Source: DATEVL01 sp035471625 (lineage in GTDB: Bacteria; Chloroflexota; Anaerolineae; Anaerolineales; E44-bin32). Taken from it: a DNA stretch of 54,257 bases. The notes under the pieces were generated by a model. It ran no database searches. It was given only the letters and a program-made list of their open reading frames with translations, and had not been told where the DNA came from. Below are positions 7,026-16,189 of the stretch, one piece after another. Both the position numbers and the translations under genes were made by a program. The stretch spans positions 1 through 54,257 of the forward strand of contig DATIPT010000154.1 of assembly GCA_035471625.1 (NCBI GenBank). The letters run 5' to 3'. Within the stretch, counting starts at the first letter, position 1; every line of letters starts with the position of its first letter.

Positions 7026-8291
7026 TCAGCGGGACCCGGAGTCCGGCAGCCGCCACAGCACCAGGGCCGCCGCCAGCGCCAGGAACGCCCCGACCAGGAA
7101 CGGGCCCGCTGGCCCGACCCCCTGCCACACGATCCCGGCAACCAGACTGGCCGGCAAGGCGGCGATCCCGATCAACCCGTGATAGGCGCCATACGCCCGG
7201 CCGCGCCCTTCCGACGGCACCAGATCGGCGACGAACGCCTTGGCGACTCCCTCGGTGGCGGCGTAGTACGCGCCGTAGCCGAAGATCACCACCCAGACCT
7301 GCCACGGAGCCCGGGCGGCGGCCAGCCCGAGATAGACGACCGCATAGAGCCCCCACCCTCCAAGCAGGACCGGTCGGCGCCCGATCCGATCAGACAGGGC
7401 GCCGAGCGGCGCCGCCAGCAACGCATGCACGACATTCAGCGCGATCAGCAACGCCAGCGACTGCGGAATCGTGAATCCCAACGTCCCGGTGCGCAGCAGG
7501 AGGAACGCGTCGGACGAATTGCCAAGAGCGAAGAGCGTCACCGCCGCCAGGAACCACCGGAACCTGCGGTCGGTCAGGATCGACTGAATCGACACAGGAC
7601 CGGCCTCCGCGCTCGACTCGGAAGGCCGGATCTCCCGAGCGAACGCCCAGAGGACGAGCACGGCCAGCGTCGCCGGGATCAGGCTGACCACGACCGCCGT
7701 CTGGAACGTCGGCAGGCTCAAGGGCGCACCGGCCGATTCCAGCACGAGCACCACGCCCAGGGCAAGCGAGAGTCCGATCACGGCGCCGGCGGTGTCGCCG
7801 GCCCGGTGCAGGCCGAACGACAGGCCGCGGGTCTCGGCGGTGACGCTATCCGCGAGCAGCGCGTCACGCGGCGCGGTCCGGATCCCTTTGCCGCCCCGCT
7901 CCAGGAACCGCGCCGCCAGCACTGCCGGCCAAGTGCCGGCGGCCAGCAAGAGCGCTTTCGCCCCCGTGGATAGACCGTAGCCGAAGACCGCCAGCGGCTT
8001 GCGCCGACGCCAGCGATCGCTCAACCAGCCCGAGGCCAGTTTCACCAGGCTGGCGGTCGCATCCGCCACGCCCTCCACCAGCCCGATGGCCGCCGGGGAG
8101 GCCCCCAGGGTTTGAGCCAGGTAGAACGGAAGCAGCCCCGTGATCGTCTCGGTGGAGGCGTCGGTCAGCAGACTCGTCGTCGTGACCGCCCACACATTGC
8201 GCGGCAGCTTGCGCAGGAGGCTCGGTCGGGAATCAGAACGCCCCTCGGAGGGAGGGGCTTGAGTCAGACCGGAGGAGGATCCTGACGCCAC
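7026..8291 (-). CDS. MFS transporter
   Basis: The 421-aa product has twelve predicted membrane helices in two halves and typical MFS loop motifs (LASGWLSDRWRRRKPLAVFGYG after helix 2, and GALSDRIGRRPVLLGG in the second half). An RTAPRDALLADS loop is also typical of a subgroup of MFS permeases. Substrate cannot be inferred. A GTG at 8291 is used as start. The gene lies 6 nt downstream of the lipoprotein gene and is probably the last gene of a three-gene minus-strand operon headed by the calcium-type ATPase. Its stop abuts that of the convergent methyltransferase with no gap. Confidence 0.88.
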   Translation of the reverse strand: MASGSSSGLTQAPPSEGRSDSRPSLLRKLPRNVWAVTTTSLLTDASTETITGLLPFYLAQTLGASPAAIGLVEGVADATASLVKLASGWLSDRWRRRKPLAVFGYGLSTGAKALLLAAGTWPAVLAARFLERGGKGIRTAPRDALLADSVTAETRGLSFGLHRAGDTAGAVIGLSLALGVVLVLESAGAPLSLPTFQTAVVVSLIPATLAVLVLWAFAREIRPSESSAEAGPVSIQSILTDRRFRWFLAAVTLFALGNSSDAFLLLRTGTLGFTIPQSLALLIALNVVHALLAAPLGALSDRIGRRPVLLGGWGLYAVVYLGLAAARAPWQVWVVIFGYGAYYAATEGVAKAFVADLVPSEGRGRAYGAYHGLIGIAALPASLVAGIVWQGVGPAGPFLVGAFLALAAALVLWRLPDSGSR

Positions 8292-8297
8292 CGAGCG

Positions 8298-8969
8298 CTA
8301 CGACTCCGGCCGGACCACAGCGCCGAGCTCATCGGTACGCACGATCACGGGAACATCCCCGGATTGAAGGGCGATCTTCCACCCCGGTGTGATGACGGCC
8401 GCGCAGATCTCATCCGGCCCACCAAGCCCCAGACAACCATCCGGCCAGTCGACCGGCTCGTAGCCGATGACGCTCACCGATCCGGGATCGATCCCGTCCG
8501 TCTTGCTCAGCCACGCGATGGCCGCTGCGACCGCCGGGGGATACGGCTCGACCACCAAGTCCTGAGGGATGAGAACCAAGTCGCCCAACAGGCCCGAGAG
8601 CAACGCGATCGTGCCCCCGTCGAGGCCGTCGTAGGCGACGATCAGCCGGCCGCGGGCCCACAGGCTGGGAAGTTTCGCCCCAGCTTGCAGGAGGGCTTCG
8701 AGCGCCCGGTCGCGGTCGTCCTCGCTCTCGAACTCGAAGACCTCAACCTTCTCTTGGCCCACAAAGAAGGTCTGACCGCCCGGGAGCGCCGGCCGAAGGG
8801 CTAGGAGAGCCGTCGGTTGGACCTCGGCGCCGGCCTGGCGCAGGGCCCGGACAAGATCCTCGGTCTCGACGATCACCGGCCCCGGCGGAAGCGACTGGCG
8901 TCGGCACGCGGAGAGCGCCGAACCCAGGAGCCATACAGCCAACAGCAACGTCAGGCGACGAGAACTCAT
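8298..8969 (-). CDS. predicted lipoprotein, function unknown
   Basis: The 223-aa product has a signal peptide with lipobox LSAC (Cys about 21) and a mixed alpha/beta mature part. A GGQTFFVGQEKVEVFEF segment followed by an acidic, Asp/Glu-rich helix suggests a small globular domain; a later stretch (YPPAVAAAIAWLSKTDG) is followed by a Cys pair region near DGCLGLGGPDEICAAVITPGW. No family is recognised with confidence. It is sandwiched between the calcium-type ATPase and the MFS gene on the same strand. Confidence 0.75.
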   Translation of the reverse strand: MSSRRLTLLLAVWLLGSALSACRRQSLPPGPVIVETEDLVRALRQAGAEVQPTALLALRPALPGGQTFFVGQEKVEVFEFESEDDRDRALEALLQAGAKLPSLWARGRLIVAYDGLDGGTIALLSGLLGDLVLIPQDLVVEPYPPAVAAAIAWLSKTDGIDPGSVSVIGYEPVDWPDGCLGLGGPDEICAAVITPGWKIALQSGDVPVIVRTDELGAVVRPES

Positions 8970-9023
8970 AGACCTGGGATGGAGTCTACTCCCACAGTCG
9001 AACGCGGAGAAGCGATGCGGGGG

Positions 9024-11831
9024 TCAGGCGAGGACTGCCGGCGCGGCGGCGCGCCGCTGGAACCACTTGGTGATTTCTGCGACGATCGCGGGGATGAACA
9101 GCAGGGGCAGGATCTCGGCCCAGTGCTCGGCCGTGAGGGGAACCGTATCGAAGGCCGATTGCAGGAACGGCAGATAGACGACCGCCAGCAAGAGCACTAG
9201 GGAAGCCGTCACAGCGTAGAGCATCATCCGATTTGAGAACACGCCGATGCGCAGAAGCGAGTAGCGCTCGGAGCGGGCGGTGAAGGCCCGCAGTAGCTCC
9301 GAAGCCGAGAGGGTGACGAACGCCAGGGTCTCGGCGGTACGCAGATCTTCGGGGTAGAAGCGCAGCCCGATCGCAAAGGCGGCCAGCGTCACGCCCGCGA
9401 TGGCGATCGTCTGGACGACGATCCCCAGCCGCATCGACCGGTTGATGACCGGTTCCTGCGGCGGCCGCGGCGGCTGATCCATGGTGTCGGGATCGCCTTT
9501 TTCCACGCCCAGCGCGAGCGCTGGCGCGCCGTCGGTGATCAGGTTGAGCCACAGCAGTTGGATCGGCGCCAGCGGGCTCGGCAGGCCGGCCAGCGTGGCA
9601 GTGAAGATGACGGCGATCTCGGCCAGATTGCACGAGAGCAAGTAGAAGACGAACTTGCGGATATTGGAGTAGATCACCCGCCCCTGCTCGACGGCGGCGA
9701 CGATGCTGGCGTAGTTGTCGTCGGTCAGCACCATGTCGGCCGTTTCCTTGGCGACGTCGGTGCCGGTGATCCCCATGGCGATCCCGATGTCGGATCGCTT
9801 CAGCGCCGGGGCATCATTGACCCCGTCGCCGGTCATCGCCACAATCTCGTCGGTGGCCTTGAGCGCCTCAACGATCCGCACCTTGTGCTCGGGCGAGACC
9901 CGGGCATAGACATCGGTGCGCACCACCTCGGCGCGCGCCTCGTCATCGCTCAGCGCCTCGAATTCGGCTCCGGTTCGCACGGCGTGGCCGGGCCGCAGCA
10001 ATCCGATCGTCTCGGCGATCGCCCGGGCCGTGCTCGGGTAGTCGCCGGTGATCATCAGGGTCCGGATCCCGGCTCGGCGCGCCTGCGCCAGCGCCGGGGG
10101 GACCTCCGGCCGGGCGGGGTCGATCATCCCGAGCAAGCCCACAAAGGTCAGGCCGCGCTCGAGCGTATCCGGCTCGGCGGCGGGCGCCTCGCGATCGATT
10201 CGAAAGGCGACGCCGAGGACTCGCAAGGCCTCCCCGGTGAGGGCGTTGTTGGCGTCGAGGATCGCCTGGCGGCGATCCTCGGTGAGCGGTTCCGCCCGGT
10301 CCTCCATCGTCTGGACGTGGCTGCACAGGTCGAGGACGATGTCCGGCGCGCCCTTCATCGCCGTGACCGTCCAGCCGGTCTGCTCCACATCGTAGAACGG
10401 ACTGAGGTCATCCGGGTGGGGCTGCTGCACGCGATGGACGGTCGTCATCCGCTTCCGGTTCGAGTCGAACGGGATCTCGTCGATGCGGGGGTAGGCCCGC
10501 CCGAGGAGATCCTGATCGCCGCCGGCCTTGGCCGCCGCCAGGATGAGGGCCGTTTCGGTCGGGTCGCCCACGACTCTCGCCGCCCCACCGCCGGAGCCGC
10601 GCTCGGTGGCGGCGTCGTTGGCCAGGACCCCGACCCACAGCGCCGTGCCCAGCGCCGGGTGGTCCGCCAACGGCGCTGTCTTGCCGTCGTGGCTGAACAC
10701 GTCCCGGCCGCTTTCGGACGAACCGACCTCGAACGTCGTCCCATCGATCCAGACCGCCGTCACCGTCATCTGGTTCTGGGTCAGCGTCCCGGTCTTGTCG
10801 GAGCAAATGACCGTCGTCGAGCCCAGGGTTTCAACCGACGACAGGCGTCGCACCAGCGCGTGCCGTCGGATCATCTCGCGCATTCCGATCGCCAGCGTGA
10901 TCGTGACGACGGCCGCCAGGCCCTCGGGCACAGCCGCCACCGCCAGGCTGACGGCAGTCAGGAACATCTCGAGCGGCGGGTAGCCGCGGGCCCATCCCAG
11001 CACAAACACCGCGCTGCAGACGACGATCGCGGCGATCCCCAGGACCTTCCCCAGCTGGTCGAGCTTGCGCTGCAGCGGGGTCGGCTCCTCCTGAAACGAC
11101 TGGATCATCGTAGCGATCAAGCCGATCTGCGTTCGCATCCCGGTGGCGATCACGACGCCACGGCCGCGTCCGTACGAGACGACCGTTCCCATGAAGGCCG
11201 TGTTGCGGCGATCGCCGAGCGGGATGTCCTGGGCGAAGACGCTGCGGGCGTCCTTCTCGACGGCGTGCGATTCGCCGGTGAGGGCGGCTTCTTCGATTCG
11301 CAAGTTGAACGTTTCGATCAGGCGCAGGTCGGCCGGGATGTAGTTGCCGGCTTCGAGCAGGACGACGTCGCCCGGCACCAGCTCACGCGCCGGCAGGTTG
11401 CGTCGGTGGCCGTCGCGCACGACCTGAGCCTCGGGCGCCGCCATGCGTCGCAGGGCGGCGAGCGCTTCTTCGGCGCGCTGTTCCTGGACGACGCCCAGGA
11501 CGGCGTTGAGCACCACGATCGCCAGGATCGCGCCGCCTTCCAGGTAGTCGCCGAGGGCGATCGACACGATCGCCGCGCCGATCAGGAGCAGGACGATGAA
11601 GTTGTTGAACTGACTTAGAAGGAGGCGGAAGAACCCGGGCCGCGGCGCCTCGCGGAGTTCGTTGGGCCCGTGCTCGGCCAGGCGGCGCTGGGCATCGGCC
11701 TCGGCCAGGCCGTTCTCCGGCGAAGTCCCCAGACCCTCGGCAACGGCGGCGATCTCGGCGGCGTGCCAGGGGCGGCTCGGGGTGCGAACGAAATCCGCCG
11801 AGGCGGCGGATTCGGGAAGGGTCAGGGTCAC
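9024..11831 (-). CDS. type II cation-transporting P-type ATPase (calcium-ATPase-like)
   Basis: The 935-aa product has an N-terminal cation ATPase domain, the PEGLAAVVT membrane motif, the phosphorylation site SDKTGTLTQNQM, a nucleotide-binding domain (KGAPD), MTGDGVNDAPAL and a six-helix C-terminal domain with NLITDGAPALALG. This order and the PEGL motif are typical of type IIA/IIB Ca2+ or Mn2+ pumps rather than heavy-metal ATPases. The GTG start at 11831 lies only 6 nt below a perfect TATAAT on the same strand, so the transcript is probably leaderless. It heads a minus-strand operon with the lipoprotein and MFS genes. Confidence 0.93.
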   Translation of the reverse strand: MTLTLPESAASADFVRTPSRPWHAAEIAAVAEGLGTSPENGLAEADAQRRLAEHGPNELREAPRPGFFRLLLSQFNNFIVLLLIGAAIVSIALGDYLEGGAILAIVVLNAVLGVVQEQRAEEALAALRRMAAPEAQVVRDGHRRNLPARELVPGDVVLLEAGNYIPADLRLIETFNLRIEEAALTGESHAVEKDARSVFAQDIPLGDRRNTAFMGTVVSYGRGRGVVIATGMRTQIGLIATMIQSFQEEPTPLQRKLDQLGKVLGIAAIVVCSAVFVLGWARGYPPLEMFLTAVSLAVAAVPEGLAAVVTITLAIGMREMIRRHALVRRLSSVETLGSTTVICSDKTGTLTQNQMTVTAVWIDGTTFEVGSSESGRDVFSHDGKTAPLADHPALGTALWVGVLANDAATERGSGGGAARVVGDPTETALILAAAKAGGDQDLLGRAYPRIDEIPFDSNRKRMTTVHRVQQPHPDDLSPFYDVEQTGWTVTAMKGAPDIVLDLCSHVQTMEDRAEPLTEDRRQAILDANNALTGEALRVLGVAFRIDREAPAAEPDTLERGLTFVGLLGMIDPARPEVPPALAQARRAGIRTLMITGDYPSTARAIAETIGLLRPGHAVRTGAEFEALSDDEARAEVVRTDVYARVSPEHKVRIVEALKATDEIVAMTGDGVNDAPALKRSDIGIAMGITGTDVAKETADMVLTDDNYASIVAAVEQGRVIYSNIRKFVFYLLSCNLAEIAVIFTATLAGLPSPLAPIQLLWLNLITDGAPALALGVEKGDPDTMDQPPRPPQEPVINRSMRLGIVVQTIAIAGVTLAAFAIGLRFYPEDLRTAETLAFVTLSASELLRAFTARSERYSLLRIGVFSNRMMLYAVTASLVLLLAVVYLPFLQSAFDTVPLTAEHWAEILPLLFIPAIVAEITKWFQRRAAAPAVLA

Positions 11832-11837
11832 AGAGCC

Positions 11838-11843
11838 ATTATA
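11838..11843 (-). promoter_or_regulatory. -10 box TATAAT, leaderless promoter of the calcium-type ATPase
   Basis: On the minus strand TATAAT is separated from the GTG start by 6 nt, so transcription would begin at or next to the start codon. A 12-bp perfect palindrome TCGGGATCCCGA (11854-11865) lies in the spacer region and could be an operator. Confidence 0.55.
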
Positions 11844-11899
11844 ACGCTGCAGGTCGGGATCCCGAACCCGGCGGCCAGCGCCGGGGCGCCGTTCCGTGT

Positions 11900-12607
11900 C
11901 TACTGCAGCTGGGAGGCGTCCGACGGTTCCGGATTCAACTCGCGCATCACGCCGCTCGTCATGAAGACGACGCGCTCGGCGATATTCGTGATGCGGTCCC
12001 CGATCCGCTCCAGGTTATGGGCGGAGAAGAGCAGATAGAGGGCCCGGGTCGTCGTGCGCGGATCCTCGATCATGAACGTCAGGAGCTCCCGGAAGATCTG
12101 GTTGTAGAGACCATCGATCTCCTCGTCCCGGCGGGCGATGGCCTTGGCCGCCTCGGCATCCCGGGCGATGAAGGCCTTCAGGGACTCGTGGAGCATTTCC
12201 CGACATAACGCCGCCATGCGCGGCATGTCGATCAATGGCTTGAGCAGAGGCTCGTCGCCCATGCGAATCACCGTCCGGCCGATCCCGGCGGCGTGGTCCG
12301 CCATCCGCTCCATATCGACGACGACGCTCATCGCTGCGACGACCGTGCGCAGATCGCTGGCGGCCGGCTGCTGGGTGGCCATGAGCGCCAGGCAGGCCTC
12401 CTCGATGTCGAAGCGAATCCGGTTCACCTCGGCATCGTCATCCACGACCTTCTGGGCCAAGACCGCATCGCGCTCGGCCAGGGCCTTGAGGCTCCGGTCG
12501 ATCGCCGAGTCGACCATGTCTCCCATTCGCAGCAGGCTGTCTTCGATCGCCTGCAGCTCCCGGTCGAGTGTCGCCCGGGCGCGTGCAACTTGCTTGGCGC
12601 TGCTCAT
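11900..12607 (-). CDS. phoU: phosphate transport system regulator PhoU
   Basis: The 235-aa, almost wholly helical product shows the two repeated PhoU three-helix bundles. Repeat-type segments are DDDAEVNRIRFDIEEACLAL in the first half and RRDEEIDGLYNQIFREL in the second, each with the acidic metal-binding pattern of the family. PhoU restrains phosphate uptake and signalling by contacting PstB and the sensor kinase. ATG 12607 is chosen because GGGGAGGGG lies a few bases upstream. It follows pstB by 52 nt on the same strand. Confidence 0.92.
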   Translation of the reverse strand: MSSAKQVARARATLDRELQAIEDSLLRMGDMVDSAIDRSLKALAERDAVLAQKVVDDDAEVNRIRFDIEEACLALMATQQPAASDLRTVVAAMSVVVDMERMADHAAGIGRTVIRMGDEPLLKPLIDMPRMAALCREMLHESLKAFIARDAEAAKAIARRDEEIDGLYNQIFRELLTFMIEDPRTTTRALYLLFSAHNLERIGDRITNIAERVVFMTSGVMRELNPEPSDASQLQ

Positions 12608-12659
12608 GGCACCCCTCCCCGCCGCGGAGCTCCGGCTCCGGCGGCCTTCCGATGGCGGT

Positions 12660-13454
12660 TCACCCATACCTTCCGGTGATGTAGGCTTCGGTTCGCGGAT
12701 CCTGCGGCCGGGTGAAGATTGCCTGGGTCTCGCCGATTTCGATCACGGTCCCGGCGCGGCCATCGGTCAGCATCATCATCGCCGTTCGGTCGGAGGCCCG
12801 CGCCGCCTGCTGCATATTGTGCGTCACGATCACGATCGTGTACGTCGCGCAGAGCGTCCGCATCAGCTCTTCGATCTTCAGCGTGGCGATCGGATCCAAC
12901 GCCGAACACGGCTCGTCCATCAGGATCACATCCGGCTCGACGGCCAGGACCCGCGCGATGCACAGGCGCTGCTGTTCGCCCAGCGACAGGCTCAGCGCGT
13001 CTCCCGACAGGCGGTCGTGCACTTCCTCCCACAAGGCCGCTTGGCGCAGCGACTGCTCCACCAGATCCGCCAATCCGCGGCGGTTGCCCGTCAGGCCGAG
13101 GACCCGCGGCCCGAAGGCGACGTTGTCGAAGACGCTCTGCGGGAACGGGTTCGGCTTCTGAAACACCATCCCCACCCGCCGGCGCAGCTCGACGACGTCG
13201 ATCTCGGGGTCGTAGATGTCCTCCCGATCCAGGAGTACGCGCCCCTCGATTCGCGTTCCGGGGATTGTTTCGTTCATCCGGTTGAGACAGCGCAGGAAGG
13301 TCGACTTCCCGCAGCCGGAAGGGCCGATCAGGGCCGTGATCCTCCGCTCGGGGATCGTCAACGCCACGTCGGCCAGGGCACGCGAGTCTCCGTAGTAGAA
13401 GTTGAGTCCTTCGACCTGGAACTTGACGCCGTCCGACGCGCCTTCGACCGCCAT
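12660..13454 (-). CDS. pstB: phosphate ABC transporter ATP-binding protein PstB
   Basis: The 264-aa product has all ABC ATPase motifs: Walker A GPSGCGKST, Q-loop VGMVFQKPNPFPQ, signature LSLGEQQRLCIARVLA, Walker B VILMDEPCSALDP, and the H-loop IVTHNMQQA. RRVGMVFQKPNPFP and THNMQQAARASD are diagnostic of PstB. It powers the PstA/PstC channel. The gene is divergent from pstS; the start at 13454 has a G-rich ribosome site just upstream. The longer upstream frame is the shadow of the pstS leader. Confidence 0.93.
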   Translation of the reverse strand: MAVEGASDGVKFQVEGLNFYYGDSRALADVALTIPERRITALIGPSGCGKSTFLRCLNRMNETIPGTRIEGRVLLDREDIYDPEIDVVELRRRVGMVFQKPNPFPQSVFDNVAFGPRVLGLTGNRRGLADLVEQSLRQAALWEEVHDRLSGDALSLSLGEQQRLCIARVLAVEPDVILMDEPCSALDPIATLKIEELMRTLCATYTIVIVTHNMQQAARASDRTAMMMLTDGRAGTVIEIGETQAIFTRPQDPRTEAYITGRYG

Positions 13455-13483
13455 CCCTGGGCCCCGACGCCTCCCCTCGAAAG

Positions 13484-13489
13484 TATAAT
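13484..13489. promoter_or_regulatory. overlapping divergent -10 boxes of pstS (+) and pstB-phoU (-)
   Basis: The segment AAGTATAATCT reads TATAAT on the plus strand (13484-13489) and TATACT on the minus strand. On plus, 7 nt separate the box from the pstS ATG, fitting a leaderless transcript. The shared box would make the two transcripts compete or be co-controlled. No clear Pho box was recognised. Confidence 0.55.
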
Positions 13490-13496
13490 CTCTCGC

Positions 13497-14402
13497 ATGC
13501 CCTCGCTCCGGCAGACCATCGCCCGGTGGACGGTCTGGATCGCGGTGCTCGCTCTGCTGACCGCGTGCGGTCCGGCGTCCGGCGGGGGCTCCCAAGGGGG
13601 CCCAACCGGGACCATCGTCAACAAGGGTTCAGACACGATGGTCAACCTGGCCCTGGCCTGGGCCGAGACGTTCCAGGCCGACCACCCGGAGGTGGTCATC
13701 TCGGTCACCGGCGGGGGCAGTGGGACGGGCATCGCGGCGCTGATCAACGGAACGGTCGACGTCGCCAACGCCTCTCGGCAGATCAAGGCCGAGGAGATCG
13801 CCGACGCCCAGGCCAACGGGATCGAACCGATGGAGCTCGTCGTCGCCCGCGATGCCATTGCGGTCGTTGTCCATCGCGACAACCCGATCGAACGCCTGAC
13901 GATCGACCAGATCTCGGCGATCTACTCCGGATCCATCGACAACTGGGCCGAAGTCGGCGGAGAAGACCGCCCAATCGTCCGACTCTCGCGCGAGACGAAC
14001 TCCGGCACCCACGTCTACTTCCTGGAAGAGGTCCTGCGCAAGGGCGAGAAGGACAACAACACCCTGTTCGCCGCCGATACGCTGCTGCTGCCATCGTCGG
14101 AGGGAATCGCCGCCGAAATCGTCTACAACGAGAACGCCATCGGCTACGACGGCCTGGGCTACGTCACAGACGAGATGAAAGTCGTCGCCGTCAGCAAGTC
14201 CCCGGACGGACCGTTCATCTTCCCGGCGGCCGATACCGTGAATTCAGGGGCGTATCCGATCGCCCGCGATCTCTACATGTACACCGCCGGGGAGCCCACG
14301 CCCCAGGCGAAGGCCTATCTGGATTGGATTCTCGCGCCCGCCGGCCAGGCGATTGTCGACCAGCTCGGCTTCGTCCCCCTCAGGGTGGCTGAGGCCCCAT
14401 GA
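13497..14402 (+). CDS. pstS: phosphate ABC transporter substrate-binding lipoprotein PstS
   Basis: The 301-aa product has a lipoprotein signal (LALLTACG, Cys about 23) and a PBP-like phosphate-binding fold. Diagnostic segments are KGSDTM, the phosphate loop GGGSGTGIAALING followed by VDVANASR, and SRETNSGTHVYFLEEV. It captures phosphate outside the membrane and delivers it to PstC/PstA. ATG 13497 fits the signal peptide and lies 7 nt after TATAAT. The stop overlaps the pstC start (ATGA). Confidence 0.94.
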   Translation: MPSLRQTIARWTVWIAVLALLTACGPASGGGSQGGPTGTIVNKGSDTMVNLALAWAETFQADHPEVVISVTGGGSGTGIAALINGTVDVANASRQIKAEEIADAQANGIEPMELVVARDAIAVVVHRDNPIERLTIDQISAIYSGSIDNWAEVGGEDRPIVRLSRETNSGTHVYFLEEVLRKGEKDNNTLFAADTLLLPSSEGIAAEIVYNENAIGYDGLGYVTDEMKVVAVSKSPDGPFIFPAADTVNSGAYPIARDLYMYTAGEPTPQAKAYLDWILAPAGQAIVDQLGFVPLRVAEAP

Positions 14403-15289
14403 CCAGACGCCACGGCGAACGGCTCGCCACGCTCCTGATCCGCGTCGCCGGCGTCTCGGCGATCGCCATCCTCCTGACGATCTTCGCCTTCCTGGTCCTG
14501 GAGGGCACGCCGACCCTCGGAGAGGTTCCGCTCGGCGACCTGATCGGCGCCCGCTGGTATCCGATCGAGGACTACTACGGCCTGGTCCCCCTCGTCCTGG
14601 GATCGCTGATCGTCACCCTGGGCGCGACGTTGATCGCCGTCCCCTTGGGCGTGACGACGGCCGTGTTCATCGCCGAAGTCGCCCCGCGCTCGGTGCGCGA
14701 GGTACTCAAACCGTTCATTGAGATCCTCGCCGGTCTGCCCTCGGTCATGCTCGGCTTCCTCGGGATTGTGATCCTGGCTCCGGAGTTGTATTCCCGCCTG
14801 AATTTGGCCACCGGCCTCACCGCCTTCACCGGCGCCCTGCTGCTCGGGTGGATCGCCATTCCGACGATCGTCAGCGTCGCCGAAGACGCCCTGGACGCCG
14901 TGCCGCGCGCCTATCGTGAGGGCGCGCTGGCACTCGGCGCCACCCGCTGGCAGACGATCTGGCGCGTCACCCTGCCGGCGGCGCGCGGCGGCGTCTTGAC
15001 GGCGGTCATGCTCGGGATCGGACGCGCTTTTGGCGAGACGATGGCGGTGATGATGGTCACCGGGAACGCCGCCGTCATTCCCCGCGGCTTGGGCGCGCTG
15101 TTCGCCCCGGCGCGCACGATGACAGCCACGATCGCCGCCGAAATGGGCGAGGTCGCCAGCGGCAGCACCCACTACCACGTCCTGTTCCTGGTGGGGATCC
15201 TCCTGTTCGTCATCTCCCTGGCGGTCAACCTGGTGGGCGCCAGCGTCGTCTTCCGGGCCCGCACCCGGGCCGAGAGGATCCTGTCCTGA
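14399..15289 (+). CDS. pstC: phosphate ABC transporter permease PstC
   Basis: The 296-aa product has six predicted membrane helices and a BPD_transp-type EAA loop (PRAYREGALALGATRWQTIWRVTLPAA... region). The segment around PFIEILAGLPSVMLGF is characteristic of PstC. It overlaps pstS by ATGA and ends one base before pstA, so the genes are tightly coupled. Together with PstA it forms the phosphate channel. Confidence 0.92.
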   Translation: MTRRHGERLATLLIRVAGVSAIAILLTIFAFLVLEGTPTLGEVPLGDLIGARWYPIEDYYGLVPLVLGSLIVTLGATLIAVPLGVTTAVFIAEVAPRSVREVLKPFIEILAGLPSVMLGFLGIVILAPELYSRLNLATGLTAFTGALLLGWIAIPTIVSVAEDALDAVPRAYREGALALGATRWQTIWRVTLPAARGGVLTAVMLGIGRAFGETMAVMMVTGNAAVIPRGLGALFAPARTMTATIAAEMGEVASGSTHYHVLFLVGILLFVISLAVNLVGASVVFRARTRAERILS

Positions 15290-15290
15290 G

Positions 15291-16163
15291 ATGATCACCC
15301 CGCTTCGCGGTCGCCGCCGGCGGAGTCAGTGGACCCAGCGCCTGGGTTTCGCGCTCCTGACCCTGTCGGCGATCATCACCACGATCCCAATCGTGATGAT
15401 CATCTTCGTCATCCTGCAACGCGGCCTGGCGGCGATCACGCCCGAATTCCTCTTCGCCTTCCCGACCGACGGCCTGAAGGCCGGCGGGATTTTCCCGGCG
15501 ATCCTCGGCACGGTCTACCTGACGCTCTTGATGACACTGGCCGTCGCCCCGCTCGGGATCGCTGCCGGGGTGTATCTCGCCCACTATGCGCCGGCCACTC
15601 CGGTCACCCGCTGGATCCGGGTGGCGATTCTCAACCTGGCCGGGATCCCGTCGGTCGTGTATGGCCTGTTCGGCCTCGCCTTCTTCGTCATCTTCATGCA
15701 GTTCGGAACGAGCATCCTGGCCGGCGCCCTCACCTTGGCGATCATGACTCTGCCCGTCGTCATCACGACGACCGAGGAGGCCCTGCGCTCGGTCCCCAAC
15801 AGTTTTCACGTCGTCAGCGTGTCGCTCGGCGGCACCGACTGGCAGAGCGTCCGCCGGCTGCTGCTGCCGCAGGGTCTGCCGGGCATCCTGACCGGGGTGA
15901 TCCTCGGCCTGGAGCGCGCCGCCGGCGAAACCGCGCCGATCCTGTTCACCGCCGCCGCCGTCTACCTGCCGCGCCTGCCGACCTCGCCGCTCGATCCGAC
16001 GATGGCGCTTCCGTATCACCTGTACGTCGTCTCGACCCAGGTGCCGGGGATGCCGCCGGGGATTCAGTTCGGCACGGCGGCCGTCCTCCTGATCCTGGTG
16101 CTGGCCATGAACCTCATCGCCACGATCATTCGCTCGCGGGCCCGCGCCCGCCGCATGTGGTAG
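15291..16163 (+). CDS. pstA: phosphate ABC transporter permease PstA
   Basis: The 290-aa product has six predicted helices and the PstA-type segment NLAGIPSVVYGLFGLAFF, an EAA loop (RSVPNSFHVVSVSLGGTDWQ) and the ERAAGETAPILFTAAAV motif that is diagnostic of PstA. It starts one base after pstC and precedes a second pstB-like gene on the same strand. Confidence 0.93.
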   Translation: MITPLRGRRRRSQWTQRLGFALLTLSAIITTIPIVMIIFVILQRGLAAITPEFLFAFPTDGLKAGGIFPAILGTVYLTLLMTLAVAPLGIAAGVYLAHYAPATPVTRWIRVAILNLAGIPSVVYGLFGLAFFVIFMQFGTSILAGALTLAIMTLPVVITTTEEALRSVPNSFHVVSVSLGGTDWQSVRRLLLPQGLPGILTGVILGLERAAGETAPILFTAAAVYLPRLPTSPLDPTMALPYHLYVVSTQVPGMPPGIQFGTAAVLLILVLAMNLIATIIRSRARARRMW

Positions 16164-16189
16164 CTCCGAACGTGGCCCACCAGATCCCG

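Noticed and set aside
9558..11618. 686-codon open frame antisense to the calcium-type ATPase
   Set aside because: High GC makes long antisense frames common; the protein is Arg/Gly/Asp-rich without motifs, while the opposite strand encodes a complete ATPase.
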